Made by a program: the position numbers and the translations under genes. A DNA stretch of 64,000 nucleotides. Source: Epiperipatus broadwayi. Lineage: Eukaryota; Onychophora; Udeonychophora; Euonychophora; Peripatidae. The DNA lies in the NCBI GenBank assembly GCA_028023455.1, contig JAQFVV010000186.1:2136700-2200699 (forward strand). The letters run 5' to 3'. Under the pieces are notes generated by a model. That model was given only the letters and a program-made list of their open reading frames with translations, did not search any database and was not told the origin of the DNA. This document shows positions 1-13,571 of the stretch, in pieces (the stretch's first letter is position 1; the number at the start of each line of letters is the position of its first letter).

Positions 1-3000
1 AACCATATTTGATTAACATAAGCATTATAATAAAGAAAAAATCAGTAAGTAAACTGATTGAGTTTAAATACGGAATTCCCCTCTCTATTTTCTTTATGTA
101 AATACACTTGAATAACGTGGTCTGAGTTTCTACCCATCACATAGGTTAAGCATTACTTTTTCTTACAGATAATAGCAATCATATATATATACATGTCTAT
201 ATACACATCCTTCTCACTTCTGTGTTAAATATTTTACAAGAATGTGTTTTGTGTATAGATCAAATGCACATGGTGACAAAAGCAAAATATAATTTCAAGC
301 AATTTAAATTTCTTTCTATTATGCATATATATATGTATTACAAGCAATAAAAAGAAAATACACATACATACGTATACGCATCTAAGCTTTCTAAAATTAA
401 TATGAGAGATTGTTTAAAGTATAAAAATCCAACACTTTGTGGATAGACAAGAAAACATATATATAATACAAAAAAATATGTCAATAAAATTCATCTCATC
501 AAGGCATGTTAATAATAATAAAATAAAATTAAAACAAATTATACCATCTGGCTTCTTTCTAGTTTTTTCCTCTGGACTTCAGAACTTCTGAGTATACTAC
601 AAAGCATGATAACAAGATGGCAAGGTCTTCCTTAGGCTTTGAGGTACTCATCATCATCAGCTGGCATCAGTGATTGCATGGCAGCAGCATAAAAGGAATC
701 GTGCTGGTGCACTAACATGGGAGATTACTCCATCTTGATTGTACTGACTAATTTAGGTTTTTTCATTTTTATTCAGGTTTTTATCAATATTTCCTTCTTT
801 ATCAAAGCAAACGTTTTTGAGGGACTTCTATTTGTAGCCAGGCTCTGCTCTGTGCGCTTTTTATCAATTTCTTTCATTTGATGACCGGCGTCTTTTTTTA
901 AATCTCCAGACGGATTCTTAAATACGATCTTAATAAAACAGCCTCAATAGTCCACAACAAACAAATAACATCAGTTAGATGGTCTTCCTAGACCTGTGGT
1001 CAAATACTTAACTGCTCAAGCACTTCGTAGCAGGGACAAACACAGCAGATCAAAAGAATGCAGTAAGGCAAACAAAATATTTCAGAGATCCCTTCAGCAC
1101 CTGTTGAACAGTTTTTATAGCACACTCATCATAATATAAATTGAGTCCCCTCCTCTCACTATTGCATCAGCTGCCTCCAATTTCTTGGCTTATTGGTTGC
1201 AACAATTGCTTTAGCTTTTTACACCTTTTTTTCTTTATCTTTTATTTATATCTCTAATCTTCCAGTCAGACCATCTTAATTGATCAAGGAGTTCCGTTTA
1301 CATCAAGTTTCTAATTTTTAATGGGGAAAGTTTTTTCACTTTTCCCTTTTACAAAAGATTGAAACAAACAACTCTAAAATAATTACTTTACATTTTTGTT
1401 TTTTAAAAATAAAAAACAAAGCACAGAATTCATTTGTGAAAATTAAAATTTAATCATACAATAACAACCCGAACTTGCTTTAGCTTATTAATAGAAAAAA
1501 AATATAATGATAAACATTAAAAAAAAATATAGACATGCAGAACATTTCAAATCACTTTGATCATTCCTTTTTTATATATATATATTGTAATGGTCACTAT
1601 TCTTGTTTGTCGGTTTCTTTATACTGAGCGCACACATTGAACATGAAATGCACGTGACGCGTCCGAGCAATAGATCTATGATATTTAGTTAGACATAGAG
1701 ATTCATTAATTTCACTTAAGTCCATCCAAAGATTAGCGCATGCATATCTTTAAAAGATTTACCTTAACTCTGACCTTTACGCATCATTCCTCGAAAGGGA
1801 TTGCTCCCTCCCCAGAAGGATATGCCTGCAGTACTTACTGAAACACCTTTCTCTCAAAGAAAAAGAAAAACTTAAAAGGAAATTGAACTAATGGATGCCC
1901 TAATTAATTCATCCTAAACGCAATAAAGCTTTATCCCATGCTAACTCAGCCTACTCTTTATCTTGGGTAAGTGGTTCGGTTGCTTGGCCATTAGAGAATG
2001 TTTATCATTTAAATAATTCATGACAAATAAAAAATTATCAAAGAAACAGCACAATACTTTAATTTTAAATTGGAATATCTATATTTATTACACCCTCTCC
2101 TCCACCCCTCTTAGTATTACATATGAAATGATAATTAGAAATCAAAAATAAAACTTATAAGACATTAAATAAATCAATAAAAGTTAAATGGCATGGTCTG
2201 AGTTTCTCTTTTACCCATACACATTGAAATCTCATATATCATAAATTATCATATAAACAAAATAAATAAATGCTGGCCGTGGCATATGTATGTTAAGCAA
2301 ATAACCCTATCCTTGATTAAAATGGCTTCAAAAGTTAGGTTCTTATTTGACCTGCATAATTTAAACGTAATTTAATAATACTCAACATGGAATGTTTCCG
2401 TATATATATCCTGCACATAGCGGATAAGATATATAATTATAAGAAATTACTACAAAAAATATATATATAAAATCACGGTGAATTATAATTAGAGAACCCT
2501 GCACCTAGCGAATCAAATATACAAAAGAAAGTTGTCTAAGAGCTATATACACACGCCAATCAGCTAAGATATTATTTGGGTTAGCAAGTTCTCTTTCATC
2601 TAGCTATTATATAAATACTACATATCAAAATGAATGATAATCTTTATATCCTGCTCATAGCGAATATGTAAAAAAATAAATAGACAGGCAGATGCCCATC
2701 GTCCGTTATAACATTTAGGTTAGTAAGCCTACTTACCACAAGATAGGTGATTTTTATTATATTACTAAATATTAATTTTACATACTTGAGGCAAATGACA
2801 TATGAAATTAAATAAATAAAAAATAATAATAAATATATATATAGATTAAATAAATAATTAGCTCAGTAATAAAAAAATGTATACTTCCCAAAGGCTTCAT
2901 TCTTCTCCAGGCTAAGGGCTTCTGAGTGGGCTATATAATCTGCTGGGCAGGTTATTATGGGCCTTATCCCAATGGTGCATCGGCAAATTGTTCAGGAACA

Positions 3001-4634
3001 GCTATACTTTATTGGAGCTTGAGAGTTACATTTCCATGGCTGGATTGGATTTGAGCATGGCAGGTAAAGTGAAATGTTTTTCTACTCCATGGTTATTTGC
3101 AAGTGACACTTGAAATTTGGCCCCATTCTTCAGCAAATAAATATGATCAAGTATTACTTCTTGAGTTCTTTCTTGCAAGAATTTATTCTTTCAGGTGGCG
3201 TGTCAATGTATACACTCCGTTATTTTGTTTAATAAACCAACAAGGTCTCCGATTTAGTTTTGAATTCAACTAGGTATTACTTTGCTTTCTTTTATGATCT
3301 TTGTGCTTAACTCTTTTTTTTTTTTATTAGACTATTTCCATGATTATAACTTCCTCAGATTAAGTGGATTGTAAGGCAACTTTTCTTATTCCTTTCAGTC
3401 ATTATGTGCTTTCCCCTGGACTTCAAAATTTCACAAGTTAACTGCTGCAAAACTCCCTCCGAAAACTTGAAAAGACTAGCCTTCTTTCTTTTTTTTTTTT
3501 TTGATCCACTGCACTACCGCTTATATATCCCCTTCATTACATTGCATATTTTATGATCCCCTCTACGGATTATTGCTTTGACATTTGTAACTAATTGCTA
3601 ATGTGTTTAAACAATACACATAACATATTTTTTTCCCTCCTTTTTTTTTTCTCTCTATTACTGAGTTTGATTCGAAAAATTTTGTCTTAAAGAAAACTTT
3701 TATCTTTACAATTAATCGAAAGTTCCTCAGACCACTAATGCATTTAAATTTCTTTCCCCTACTTTTCTAATTATAATATGAAAGTGTCAAGCCGAATGAC
3801 CACTAATGCATTTCCATATTTTTCTTTTTAAGATATAATACAATAAAAAGGTCATTGACTTGTTTGCAGTAATAAAACAAAACTTCAAAAATATATAAAA
3901 GAAATAAAATGTACAAATGTTGGAAAACTTGCACTTGTTTTAAGTTTCCAAAAAAATTTATAAAGCAAAAAAAAACTTTGACAATATAAGAAAAAATAAA
4001 TTGTACAAACATTGGATAACTTAAAATTATTTTTAAGTTTCCATGAATACACTTATATCCCCCACCATGTTTACATGTATCAAAATAACAAACTCTGATA
4101 ACAAAACTATAAAACCAAAAATTTGATAATTTGTTGTTCGCAAATATACATTTCTATAATATGTAGCATTACTATTTACATCTTTAAAATATATTTTGTG
4201 TGTAAGCAAAATAGAAAATATATCTACACAGACCAATCTCCCTTATATGTTATATATACATTTTTACTTGGGCTGTAACCATGCTTGCAACTATCTTGTG
4301 CCTGTCATTTAAGACTGTCTGATATAATATATATACTCACACGTAAACAATTTCAAAATGCAAATTGGTAAAATTCGTGATAATTAAAAATAAAATAAAA
4401 AAATCATATATGAAAATTATAAATCATACCTTTTTTTAATATTTTATTTACTCCTGTGGGTAGACAAAAATATCTGCACAGACCACTATCATTCATTCAA
4501 TAGTATGCTTATATAATTACACACTTTATTTATTACTATAACTTAGATAAAATATAAATCTATATACTTATATGTGGTTGAAGCTTTCACTATGGCCACC
4601 TTATGCGTGTTCACACAAAGAATGTCTGTCACAA
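1..4634. other. AT-rich non-coding DNA with small diffuse repeats
   Basis: No gene is recognised here. Long A/T runs and AT microsatellites dominate. A few less AT-rich patches (about 560-1170 and 2880-3480) look like old repeat or retroelement untranslated sequence: the phrase around 'TCTGGACTTC' near 570 recurs near 3415. The phrase 'TGGTCTGAGTTTCT' near 119 recurs near 2194. The open frames present are short, low in complexity and match no family I know. A tandem pair of about 96 bp is visible at 3911-4044. Confidence 0.6.
3911..4044. repeat. two-copy imperfect tandem repeat, about 96 bp
   Basis: The segment at 3911-3948 ending 'TTTTAAGTTTCCA' is repeated with substitutions at about 4006-4044, and similar A-rich sequence lies between. 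It overlaps only low-complexity open frames and is not thought to be coding. Confidence 0.45.
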
Positions 4635-4860
4635 TATATATTAAAACAGTAATCAAATATTCTCACTTATCTTTCTTTATAAATACTGAAACATCTTTAT
4701 ATGCATTATTTATAAAGAGTGAGGATATTTGATTACTGTTTTAATATATACAGTCATTGGTGTTTACTATGTATTGTATATAAAAATATATGAAATGTCT
4801 TTACATACATTTTTTATAAAGAAAGGGAGGCGATTTCATTACTGTTTTAATATGTATAGA
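4635..4860. repeat. small inverted repeat plus extra direct copy
   Basis: About 31 bases at 4635-4665 are nearly the reverse complement of 4718-4750; the shared core is AGTAATCAAATATTCTCAC read on the opposite strand. A further degraded copy of the right arm, in the same orientation, follows at about 4815-4858 and again ends 'ATTACTGTTTTAATAT'. The layout of an inverted pair followed by a direct copy suggests a small foldback element or a local duplication. Confidence 0.6.
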
Positions 4861-4979
4861 TCTCAGCCTTTACACATCATAATATTTACCTTTTATTTAT
4901 TATTGTTAATTATAATATTTCCACCGGCTTTATTTATTTTTTAATATAAAAGAAACATAATGTTATAATTTTAAAAAAT

Positions 4980-7900
4980 GTAAATATTAAATACAACCAC
5001 TACTTGTACACCCCTGAAACTGTATATTTAAAAAAAATCATAGACTGGATAATGCACAAGTACCAATTTTTTTGCAGAATTTCAAAGTCAGCATTGCCAA
5101 ATTATATAAATAGATTAATGAACTTGTGCATATTATGTGAAAACATATTCTGATACTTTGATTAGTTTGTACAATCATTTATTTCCTCTTTATTTTTCCT
5201 TCCAGTTTAAAATAACTGTTAATGTGACATATAACATTTGCCCAAATAAATGGACATTATGATATATTGATGTGGTGGAGATCATTAGTTTTTGCATCTA
5301 TTGGAGTCAATTAGAATAATATTAAGTCATTTCTTATGATGAAAAGTCTCAAGGACTCAAAATAAATATTAATATTGGAAGATAACTTTTCATTTGTTAC
5401 TGAAGAATAATTATTAGAAATATTTAAATCAATTGATTTGAAGTTTATGGAGGATGTTCTTAAAGTCATTTACTGCTTGATTTTATAAGTTAAAACATTA
5501 TCATCTTAGAATTTGATAGCATTGTCTGAAAATGATTTTTGCATTATGGGATGAACTGTAAATATTTAAGGAGTTTGCAGATGTGATGTATTCCTGCGTG
5601 AATAATGAATATTTGACCAAATCATGAAAGTTCATCAGCATGCTTCATTATTGGTGAAAGGCATCTAATTTATAACTTTTGTTTTTGGAAGTCAATGAGC
5701 TAAACCCTTTTAATGGTTAGAAAAGTGTAGCCAAGGGTTTGTTTGACTGCATCCCACTTCTAATAACTTTTTCTGAACAAAGTTAATGTTTTGTAAGATT
5801 AATTTCAGAAATCAGTGACTTTAAAGTCACAAGTTTACTATAAATGTTGTAAAAATTCATGATAAGATTTATTTTGATAAATACTGAACTTTTCAGACAT
5901 TTGTTCTATTATTGTTTTATAATTATAAGTGATCACAGTCCCTGTTGACCATTGCAAACATCAAATTTTCAAACCGTATTTGTTTTGTTCTTCAAACGAA
6001 AATATTGGTTACTATTATATATTGAATTCTCTTATTAATTATGAGATGCTCTCATCTTATAGATCTTATATTTTCTTTTCTTATATACTTATATGATTAT
6101 AATGGTATTGCATTATAATTGTATTTATTTAAATTAGTAAATGATGCTTAAAAATGTAGTTGCAGTAATAAATTTAAAATATAAGAAATAAAGAATTACT
6201 TCATGGCTATAGGTCTAATATGTATAATTTGTTATTTAGGACCTTAATGCTATATAAATTGTTCATGATGATATTATATTTATCTAGAGATAAATAAATG
6301 TTATATCTAGATAAAGGATAAACTAAGAAGATACAATTTGATAGTGTGTTCTGATAGGGCAAATATTTGGTATCTGTAAGACAGATAAATCTCTTATTCT
6401 ATTTTAGATTTTATGGTAATAGGGAGTTATTTAGATTCAATTTATTGGCAACCTTCTTTAATAATTTTGTATTTGTATGAGTAACACATAAAGTTACACA
6501 TCATTGCACTTATTTGCAATCTTTTTTTTTTATAACAGTACTTAAAGGTAAATTCATTTATTTAAAGAACATTATCTGAGATATTGATATAGTTATCTGA
6601 TACCTATTTATTCCCATATTTATGCATGCATATTTTGTTTAATTGTTGTTTTTAAAATAATGATTTTGTATTTTATTTATCATCATCATCACTTTGATTC
6701 CTTGATGTGATCACATAAATTTAATTTCAATCATCTAATTTTAGTTATATTTTAAATAGAGTGAATATTATTTATTTTAAACAGTTCACGATAGTTCATT
6801 CACACTCCTTTCACAGCTTTATTTATAATGCTAAGAGATATGAATTGGATTCAATCATAAAATGGCCCTTTGTGCTCAATAATATTCTAATAAACTTTAT
6901 TATTCAAATGTATAAGTCTTTATGATGTTCAAAATCTCTGCGAAGTAATATAAAGTATTATTTGCTAATTGTGATATTATGCTAGTTACATATATAATGT
7001 TTGAAGGAATATTTATGTACTTTTTCACATATATAATGTCAGAAATGTTGTCAAAACCCTGAGATTTATTAGAAATATTAATGTTGACATGCAATAGTGT
7101 AATAACGGACATTCTTCATGTGAAAGCTGCTTTGCTTATTATTTTTTAAAAGGCTATGCTAAGATTTATGCCATCACCTGTTGGTAAATGACCAAATGTT
7201 GGTATTGCATATCTAATTTTAGTTTAGATTAAGAGCCTTTGATTAATGCTACAAATTAGCATTTAGAAAGAAGTCACCTTTATTTTTAGAATTACAAGTT
7301 GACTCTCAGAGGTCCTTTTTATATTTTAGTATCTTTGCCTCTCACCCTGCATTTGATTTGGTTTATATGACCATTACAATATATTGTAACAGTATCTTTT
7401 ATTTCTGTAAAAAGAGCATGTTAACAAAATACTTAACTTAAAATTATCTAATATATTCAGACATTAATATAGTGGTAATAAATAAAAGAGTTTATTGAAT
7501 GTTTATTTAACATTTCATACTAGAGAATAATAATGATTGATATGAAAGAAGATTCTTATTTACTAAAAAAATAGTTTGAATTGCAAAGGGTTTTAATGAA
7601 CTCAAACCATATTTTTGAAAGAATATTGAATGTTTAATATTCTTAAGCATATTAATAATGTAACATAATATGCCATACATTAATTTAAAATTAAAATAAA
7701 AAGTTTGTAAATAAAAATAAATTTATTATTAAAAAAAAAAAAGTATTTGAATGTACTTTTTTTATAAAAAAAAAGTACAAGATCTAAAGATAAAATATTT
7801 TTGTTAAAAGATTCCTATGTAATCTCAGTAAATGGAAATGATTGTTTTATTAAACGAAAAGCAAACTAGCCTTTGGGGCTCTTATATAATAAAAAAAAGT

Positions 7901-8700
7901 CAGATAAGAGAATTAAAAAATTAGAATGTCCAATAGAAGCAGCAACCAATGCTCGGACTTTAATGAAAATCATTGGAACAGGAAACTATGTTCAGTGAAT
8001 CTGGAGAATTACTATAAAAAGAAAACAATTCAAATTAAGAACAGTTCCAATTTGATTTTTTGAGAAGGGTGAAAGGAAGCTCTTTTCACTCTCTCTTATT
8101 TCAAACGAAGTGACTTAATTTATGAATGGCACTATTGTAGACCCGAATCATATGGGCCCTACAATAAAATACCACCAGGATTGAACCAGCTAAGGCCATC
8201 TCTGGAACAACAGACCAGTCTTCCATCAAAGTATGACCAATAAAGACTTCGCGGGAATTAGCACCAGGAACAGGGAGTTCTTCAACTGTAAAGTATGAAC
8301 TACACAATTTTAAAAAAAAAGTAATTAAGAACTTTCGTCAAGATTTAACAAACCTTTAATAATCAGCTAACACAAATTTTAAAATGAACTTCATCTGACT
8401 TATTAATATTTCAAATTTTATATACTTGAGTTTGCTAATTTAATTGAATCATTTCCTTTTTTTTTATTTTATTAATATTTATTGACTAAATTATTTAAAT
8501 GTATTAAATTTAAGTTGGGTGTAGATGGCTGCATAGATTCATTAACATTTAGTTATTTTTTTTTTTTTATTTTCATATGATTAAAATATATAGATATCGG
8601 TAAATATGACACCTCATGCTGAGTGTCCAAACATATTTATTCGTATATCTTTTAAGTTATTGGGGTAAATGTGGCACCTTATGATGAGTGCCATTGGGTT
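4980..8700. other. AT-rich non-coding stretch
   Basis: I see no protein family, RNA gene or large repeat in this stretch. It is rich in A/T runs and carries one perfect small palindrome at 7751-7781 (listed separately). The short open frame near 8101-8307 on the minus strand matches nothing I recognise. Confidence 0.55.
7751..7781. repeat. small palindrome with poly-A/T arms
   Basis: The arm 'TGTACTTTTTTT' is followed after a few bases by 'AAAAAAAAAGTACA'. This forms a short, almost perfect inverted repeat in otherwise A/T-rich DNA. It is probably a by-product of base composition or a tiny foldback remnant. Confidence 0.5.
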
Positions 8701-8739
8701 TATTGTAAATTTCCCTCTGCAATTCCTTCAATGACTTTA

Positions 8740-9260
8740 TATTTTAATCGTTTATGTCTATTTTGAATGGGTTTAATTTCGGGCTATTTGTTTCGTGGTT
8801 AGATCGATGCTGGTGGAGGGTTATATGGGTGTTTATATCAATGTAATGTGAAGTGTGTTTAGCATACACGGCAAAGCTCAATTGAATGCATGACCCAAAG
8901 ATGTAGTCATTGCATTGCAATGGACGCAGACATATTTCCTGCACCATTGCCCCCTTTTTTTAGCTGTATGGATAGGGACTATAAGTCGACAGACCGCTCT
9001 CCCCCATACATAGCATTTCTCTTTAATTATTGTATATACATGATTCCTTCGCCAGACAGACGCACATTCCTGTACTGGACGAGGAGCATGTCCTTCAAAT
9101 AATATCACGCTGTCAGATGCACATTCCTGTCAGCGTGGTTTTATGCTAGCATCTTCATATTGCATTGGTTGCGACTATATATCTGGAAGCAGGCGTTGGT
9201 TTGGCTACGAACTTTTAGTCTGAGATTGAATGATTGTATTGAAAAGTTTTTAAGTGAGTA
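8740..9260. other. less AT-rich island of unknown nature
   Basis: Base composition is visibly less AT-rich than the flanks, and open frames exist on both strands (about 8878-9108 minus, 8890-9102 plus). Neither translation carries a motif I recognise. The phrase 'GCACATTCCTGT' occurs at about 9063 and again at about 9119, so part of the island is locally repeated. It could be a repeat-element fragment or a small unrecognised exon. Confidence 0.35.
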
Positions 9261-9269
9261 ATCTATGTA

Positions 9270-11332
9270 GCCTATCTATATTCAACATTCTAAAGTAAAA
9301 TTTATTAAAATGTCCATCTTTGTGGACTGTTTAAAAATAGTAATTTAAAAATTAATATTAAAATCTAAAGATAAATTTTATTCCTCAATTTTTAAATATT
9401 TATATGTGCATTAATAAATGTTTTGTGTGTTAATTACTGGCAGTGGCTTATTTTATTTTTTTTAAATATTAATATATTTTGAGAATATAAATCTTTATTA
9501 AAACTTATAAGAATTTATATTATAAATTATCTCTGCTGCTCCCTGAGCTAGTGGCATGGGCTGATGGTCGGAATAAAATATATATGAAAAAAAAGTTGGA
9601 TCCTTAACTTACGTATCTGCCTACTATATAAATTTTCTAGGTTTCAATAGCCTGGTGGCGCCCTGTATGGCAGATACGGTAAGATTGCAACTTCCAATAC
9701 ACCCCGACCGTTATAATAATTTATATGATTATTTAATTTTCATAGATTCCCTTACAGAAATTAGTTACCTATTATAATAAATATGTGAATAGATGACTTG
9801 TAATGAATGATACAATCAATAACAAGTGATTGCAAAAAAAAAAAAATTAATTAACGAAATTAAATTCAATTAACATAATATTAGTAATAAAATAAAAACA
9901 ATTATTATTTAGTTTTTTTTTCTACTACAAAAATTAACAATTATTATTTAGTTGGCAGCTACTAAAGTATACTAATCAATTAACTATTTTCTGGGGTTGT
10001 GTTTACCATGTGTTGCAAACAGTACACTGAAATCAAAACAGGTTTATATATTAGTATATTAAAATTAATATGATATTTTGTTTAATTAACTTTAGACAGT
10101 ATTCTTCATTCACACCTTTGTAGATCTTTATATTTTAGCAATCATAAGTATAAGCGTTTATTGCTAATATTTTTAATTATTTATACGACAATTATTTTCA
10201 GAGGTAATAGGTATAAGACAAACATACTTTCACTTAAATTAAATAATAATGAGAACAATAATTACCAATAAATATTAATAACTTGCCACAATCTCTTTTG
10301 GTTATAAAATATATAAGTGTATAGTAAACAATATGTATGCATTCAAACATGAATGTTTAAATAAGATAAATGAATTACCTGATAAATTCGTTCTTTTTAT
10401 TTGTAAGGGATACCAACTCAGCACAGTGTCTATTAATAATAATAAAAATTTTACAATATATCTACACATTCTATAAGTAAGCAAGCAAAAAAATTGTTGT
10501 TCAATATTATTTCTATTTTTTTGCTGAAATCCTGCAATGTTCTGTTGTGTGCATTTTCTATATATACAGTTTATACTTATTTCAAATCTCAGCACTCCAC
10601 TTTAGAACTATGGTGATTGATTTCAGATGATATCTTATATTTGCATTTAGAACATTTCATTATGAACTCCAATTATATATTAATAATGTTAGTTTATTTC
10701 TTTGAGTGACTTTATGAATTTTTATATTTCATTATTTAATTCAATATATTTGCTACCATGAGGCAAATTTGATTTTAATGTTGTTATATTTAGATTCTCA
10801 ACAGAAAAGGCTGAGTAGTTCTTGGGCAGGAGCTTTACTATTCACCCCATGTTATTCATAATCTTTAAATAAATTATATGTATATCCACTAGATTTATGC
10901 TATTAAGTTGTTAATATATATTAAAATTGAGATCCAGAATTATTGTTCTTTTCTTTTTAACGATATTCTATTTATATTGTTTCCTTGATATATTTGTATA
11001 GTGTTCAACTTATTTAAGGTCAATTTCATTTGCTTGTTCATCGATATAATTTAATTTCCAAAAAATTAGAATATAAAATGTATTCAAGTTACATAAGAGA
11101 GTTGACTTTTTTATTTTTAATCATAATATTATATATATATATTAATTATTCACTATTGTTCAATTATGTCAACACATAACTCTGCACATACACATTGTAA
11201 TAATAACTCAATGTCCTATTTGTTTTTGTTTAAGGATTGATTCTGAAATTGTATATGGTAATTAGAATGTTAACTATTTATATACCTTTATCAATATATT
11301 TCTAATATAATATGTATGTTATACATATACCA
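9270..11332. other. AT-rich non-coding stretch
   Basis: Nothing is recognised beyond AT-rich sequence. A short inverted pair near 9610-9675 (GTATCTGCC ... GGCAGATAC) lies around a less AT-rich patch of unknown origin. The minus-strand open frame at 10302-10595 has a low-complexity translation with no motif. Confidence 0.5.
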
Positions 11333-11451
11333 GCACAGTTCCCACCGACCAACGTGCGAAATCAGACCCCTTTCCGCCCTCTGACCTCATTTTTTAATCA
11401 TGCCTCGACTCGTCCCTCAGAGCCAATCCTTCTTCCCAGGAGGCTGTAAAG

Positions 11452-12100
11452 CAGGGGTCCCCAACCTTTTTGCACTTAAGAGCACATTCTACAATACTGG
11501 CCAGGTGGCGGGCACCATTTATTGTTTCAATGTAAATTTATAGTTGGATATTGTTAATAATACACGTAATGTACAAAAAAAATATTTATATCAAAAATAA
11601 AATTTTAACATATAATTAATGTTTATATTTTTACGCTGTAAAAGTATAGTATGCCCTACAATTTGATTACAATATAATACAATGGCAAATTTGAAAAATT
11701 TCCCTACCCATATTTGCATATTTAATCTGTCCTATTTTGCATATTTGCACTTCGTGAAAATGAAGAAATACTGTACTTCTTGAAAATGAAGATAATACCT
11801 TTGAAAGCGCTAGAAAAAAATCAATAAAAGTTTATTTATTTATTTGATTTGAGTTATCTATATACAGCCGAATTATATATGCGTGTGCATTTTTAATATT
11901 AACAGAAATATTAAGTTATTACAAATATATTCTAACACACGGTTTGACGTTATATATTACAATAATTTATAAGAAATTTTAAAAATTAAATTTATCTGTA
12001 TCAGATAAATAATTTTTTATTGTGTTTGGATAGCGGCGGGCACACATAATATGATCTGTGGCCGCCATGGTGCCCACGGGCATAGGGTTGGGGACCCCTG
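11452..12100. mobile_element. 649-bp hAT-type MITE inserted in the LINE 5' UTR
   Basis: The element starts CAGGGGTCCCCAACC and ends GGTTGGGGACCCCTG, a perfect 15-bp terminal inverted repeat. It is flanked by the exact 8-bp direct repeat CTGTAAAG (11444-11451 and 12101-12108). An 8-bp target duplication with CAGGG...CCCTG ends is the signature of the hAT superfamily. The interior is AT-rich with no transposase frame, so it is non-autonomous. The related LINE copy at 17712 runs through the same point without an insert, which confirms the boundaries. The element must be younger than this LINE copy. Confidence 0.93.
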
Positions 12101-12188
12101 CTGTAAAGTCACCAACTAAGGCAGCGGTTGGTGGCCGAAGGCGGAGGGTGCTAAGAATTCCCTGATTGCAGACCCAGGCTGCCATTTG

Positions 12189-13571
12189 ATGACAACTTTT
12201 TATTTAGGTGCTTACAACTGCAGATCACTTTCAAGTGAAGGAAGATTGCAAGAATTAGAAGAACTCTCTTATATTAAATGGGATATTATTGGACTTTGTG
12301 AAGTTAGAAGAAAAGGTGAAGAGACGATTGATTTAAAAAGTGGACATATATTCTGTTATAAAGGCACAAATATTGGAAATACAAGTGGAGTAGGATTCAT
12401 TATAAATAAAAAGTGGAAGAACAATATTGTGGAGATTGATGGTGTATCAGACAGAGTGGCAAGATTAGTTATACAACTTAATAGCAGATACCAAATGCAG
12501 ATAATTCAGGTTTATGCCCCAACAAGTTCTCATAGTGATGAAGTAGTAGAAGATTTTTATATGGATGTACAAAAGGCTTTTGATCAGAGTAAACAACATT
12601 TTAAAATTGTTATGGGAGAATTTAATGCTAGAATTGGTAAACAAATGAAAGATGAAAGTGCTGTAGGTAATTTTGGTTATGGTAATAGAAATGAGAGAGG
12701 ACATAGACTTGTGGAGTTTGCAGAAAAAGAAAAACTTTATATTATGAATTCTTTTTTTGAGAAAAATGTTAAAAGAAAATGGACATGGAAGCATCCAAAT
12801 GAAGGTACAGCAGAATTGGATTATATTTTGACTAACAGGAAATACATATTTCAAGATTGTAATGTCCTTAATAGATTTCACACAGGAAGTGATCATCGAT
12901 TAGTAAGGTGCAAGATACGTGTTAATGTAAAACTAGAAAGACAAAAATTGTTAAGAAAAACAATATTTACAATTGATATTCCTAATCTTCAGAAACATTC
13001 TAATGAATTTAAATTAGAACTTACAAATCAGTTTCAAGTGTTAGTAGATTTTGAACATGATTCAGATTTGAATGAAATTAATATGAAAATAACTGATGCA
13101 TTTTTAAAAACTGCAACAAAGATAGCTGGTAGAAAAAAGCAGCAATTGACCAATAAAATTTCTACTGAGACTAGAGAATTTATGAAGAAAAGAAGGAATA
13201 TGAAGATATACAAAAATGATGCATTAAAAAGAATTGAATATCTCGAATTTTGTAAAATGGTGTGGAAAAGAGTTGAAAATGATATAAGAAAGTATAACTG
13301 TGAACTAGTAAGAAAAGCTGTAGAAGAAAATAAAAGTCTTAAGAATGTAAAACAACATTTTGGTATTGGTAGGAAATTTATATCTGCAATAAGAAAAAAA
13401 GATGGAATTATTACTAAAAAGAGAGATGACATCATGAAATTGGTAGAAAATTTTTATCAAGAATTATATAGTAATAAAGAACAAGTACCTCCTATATCTA
13501 TTACATCTTCCGAATTGCCCAGAATTTTAAATGAAGAAGTGAGAAATGCAATTAAATGTATGAAGAAATGA
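12189..13571 (+). pseudogene. RTE-like LINE endonuclease and start of RT (ORF broken by stop)
   Basis: The first ATG of the frame is at 12189, giving about 460 residues before a TGA at 13569. The N-terminal half is an apurinic-like (exonuclease-endonuclease-phosphatase) domain. It shows YNCRSL near residue 9, GLCEVRR near 36, VYAPTSSHSD near 110 and GSDHRLV near 235. This domain nicks target DNA to prime reverse transcription. The usually invariant GDFNA motif reads GEFNA here, with Glu in place of a catalytic Asp. After the stop the frame continues with KAPGNDGI, the start of the RT region, so the TGA is a premature stop inside what was one long protein. Predicted genes elsewhere named 'craniofacial development protein 2-like' usually derive from this kind of LINE. 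Confidence 0.87.

Noticed and set aside
8101-8307. Minus-strand frame with fairly complex composition
   Set aside because: No conserved motif, no splice context and no second copy in the window to support coding.
8878-9108. Overlapping frames on both strands in a less AT-rich island
   Set aside because: Open frames on both strands are expected from composition here; neither translation resembles a family.
12465-12896. Minus-strand open frame of 143 codons
   Set aside because: It lies entirely antisense to the LINE endonuclease frame and has no motif of its own; the same holds for 13034-13435 and 14628-14966.
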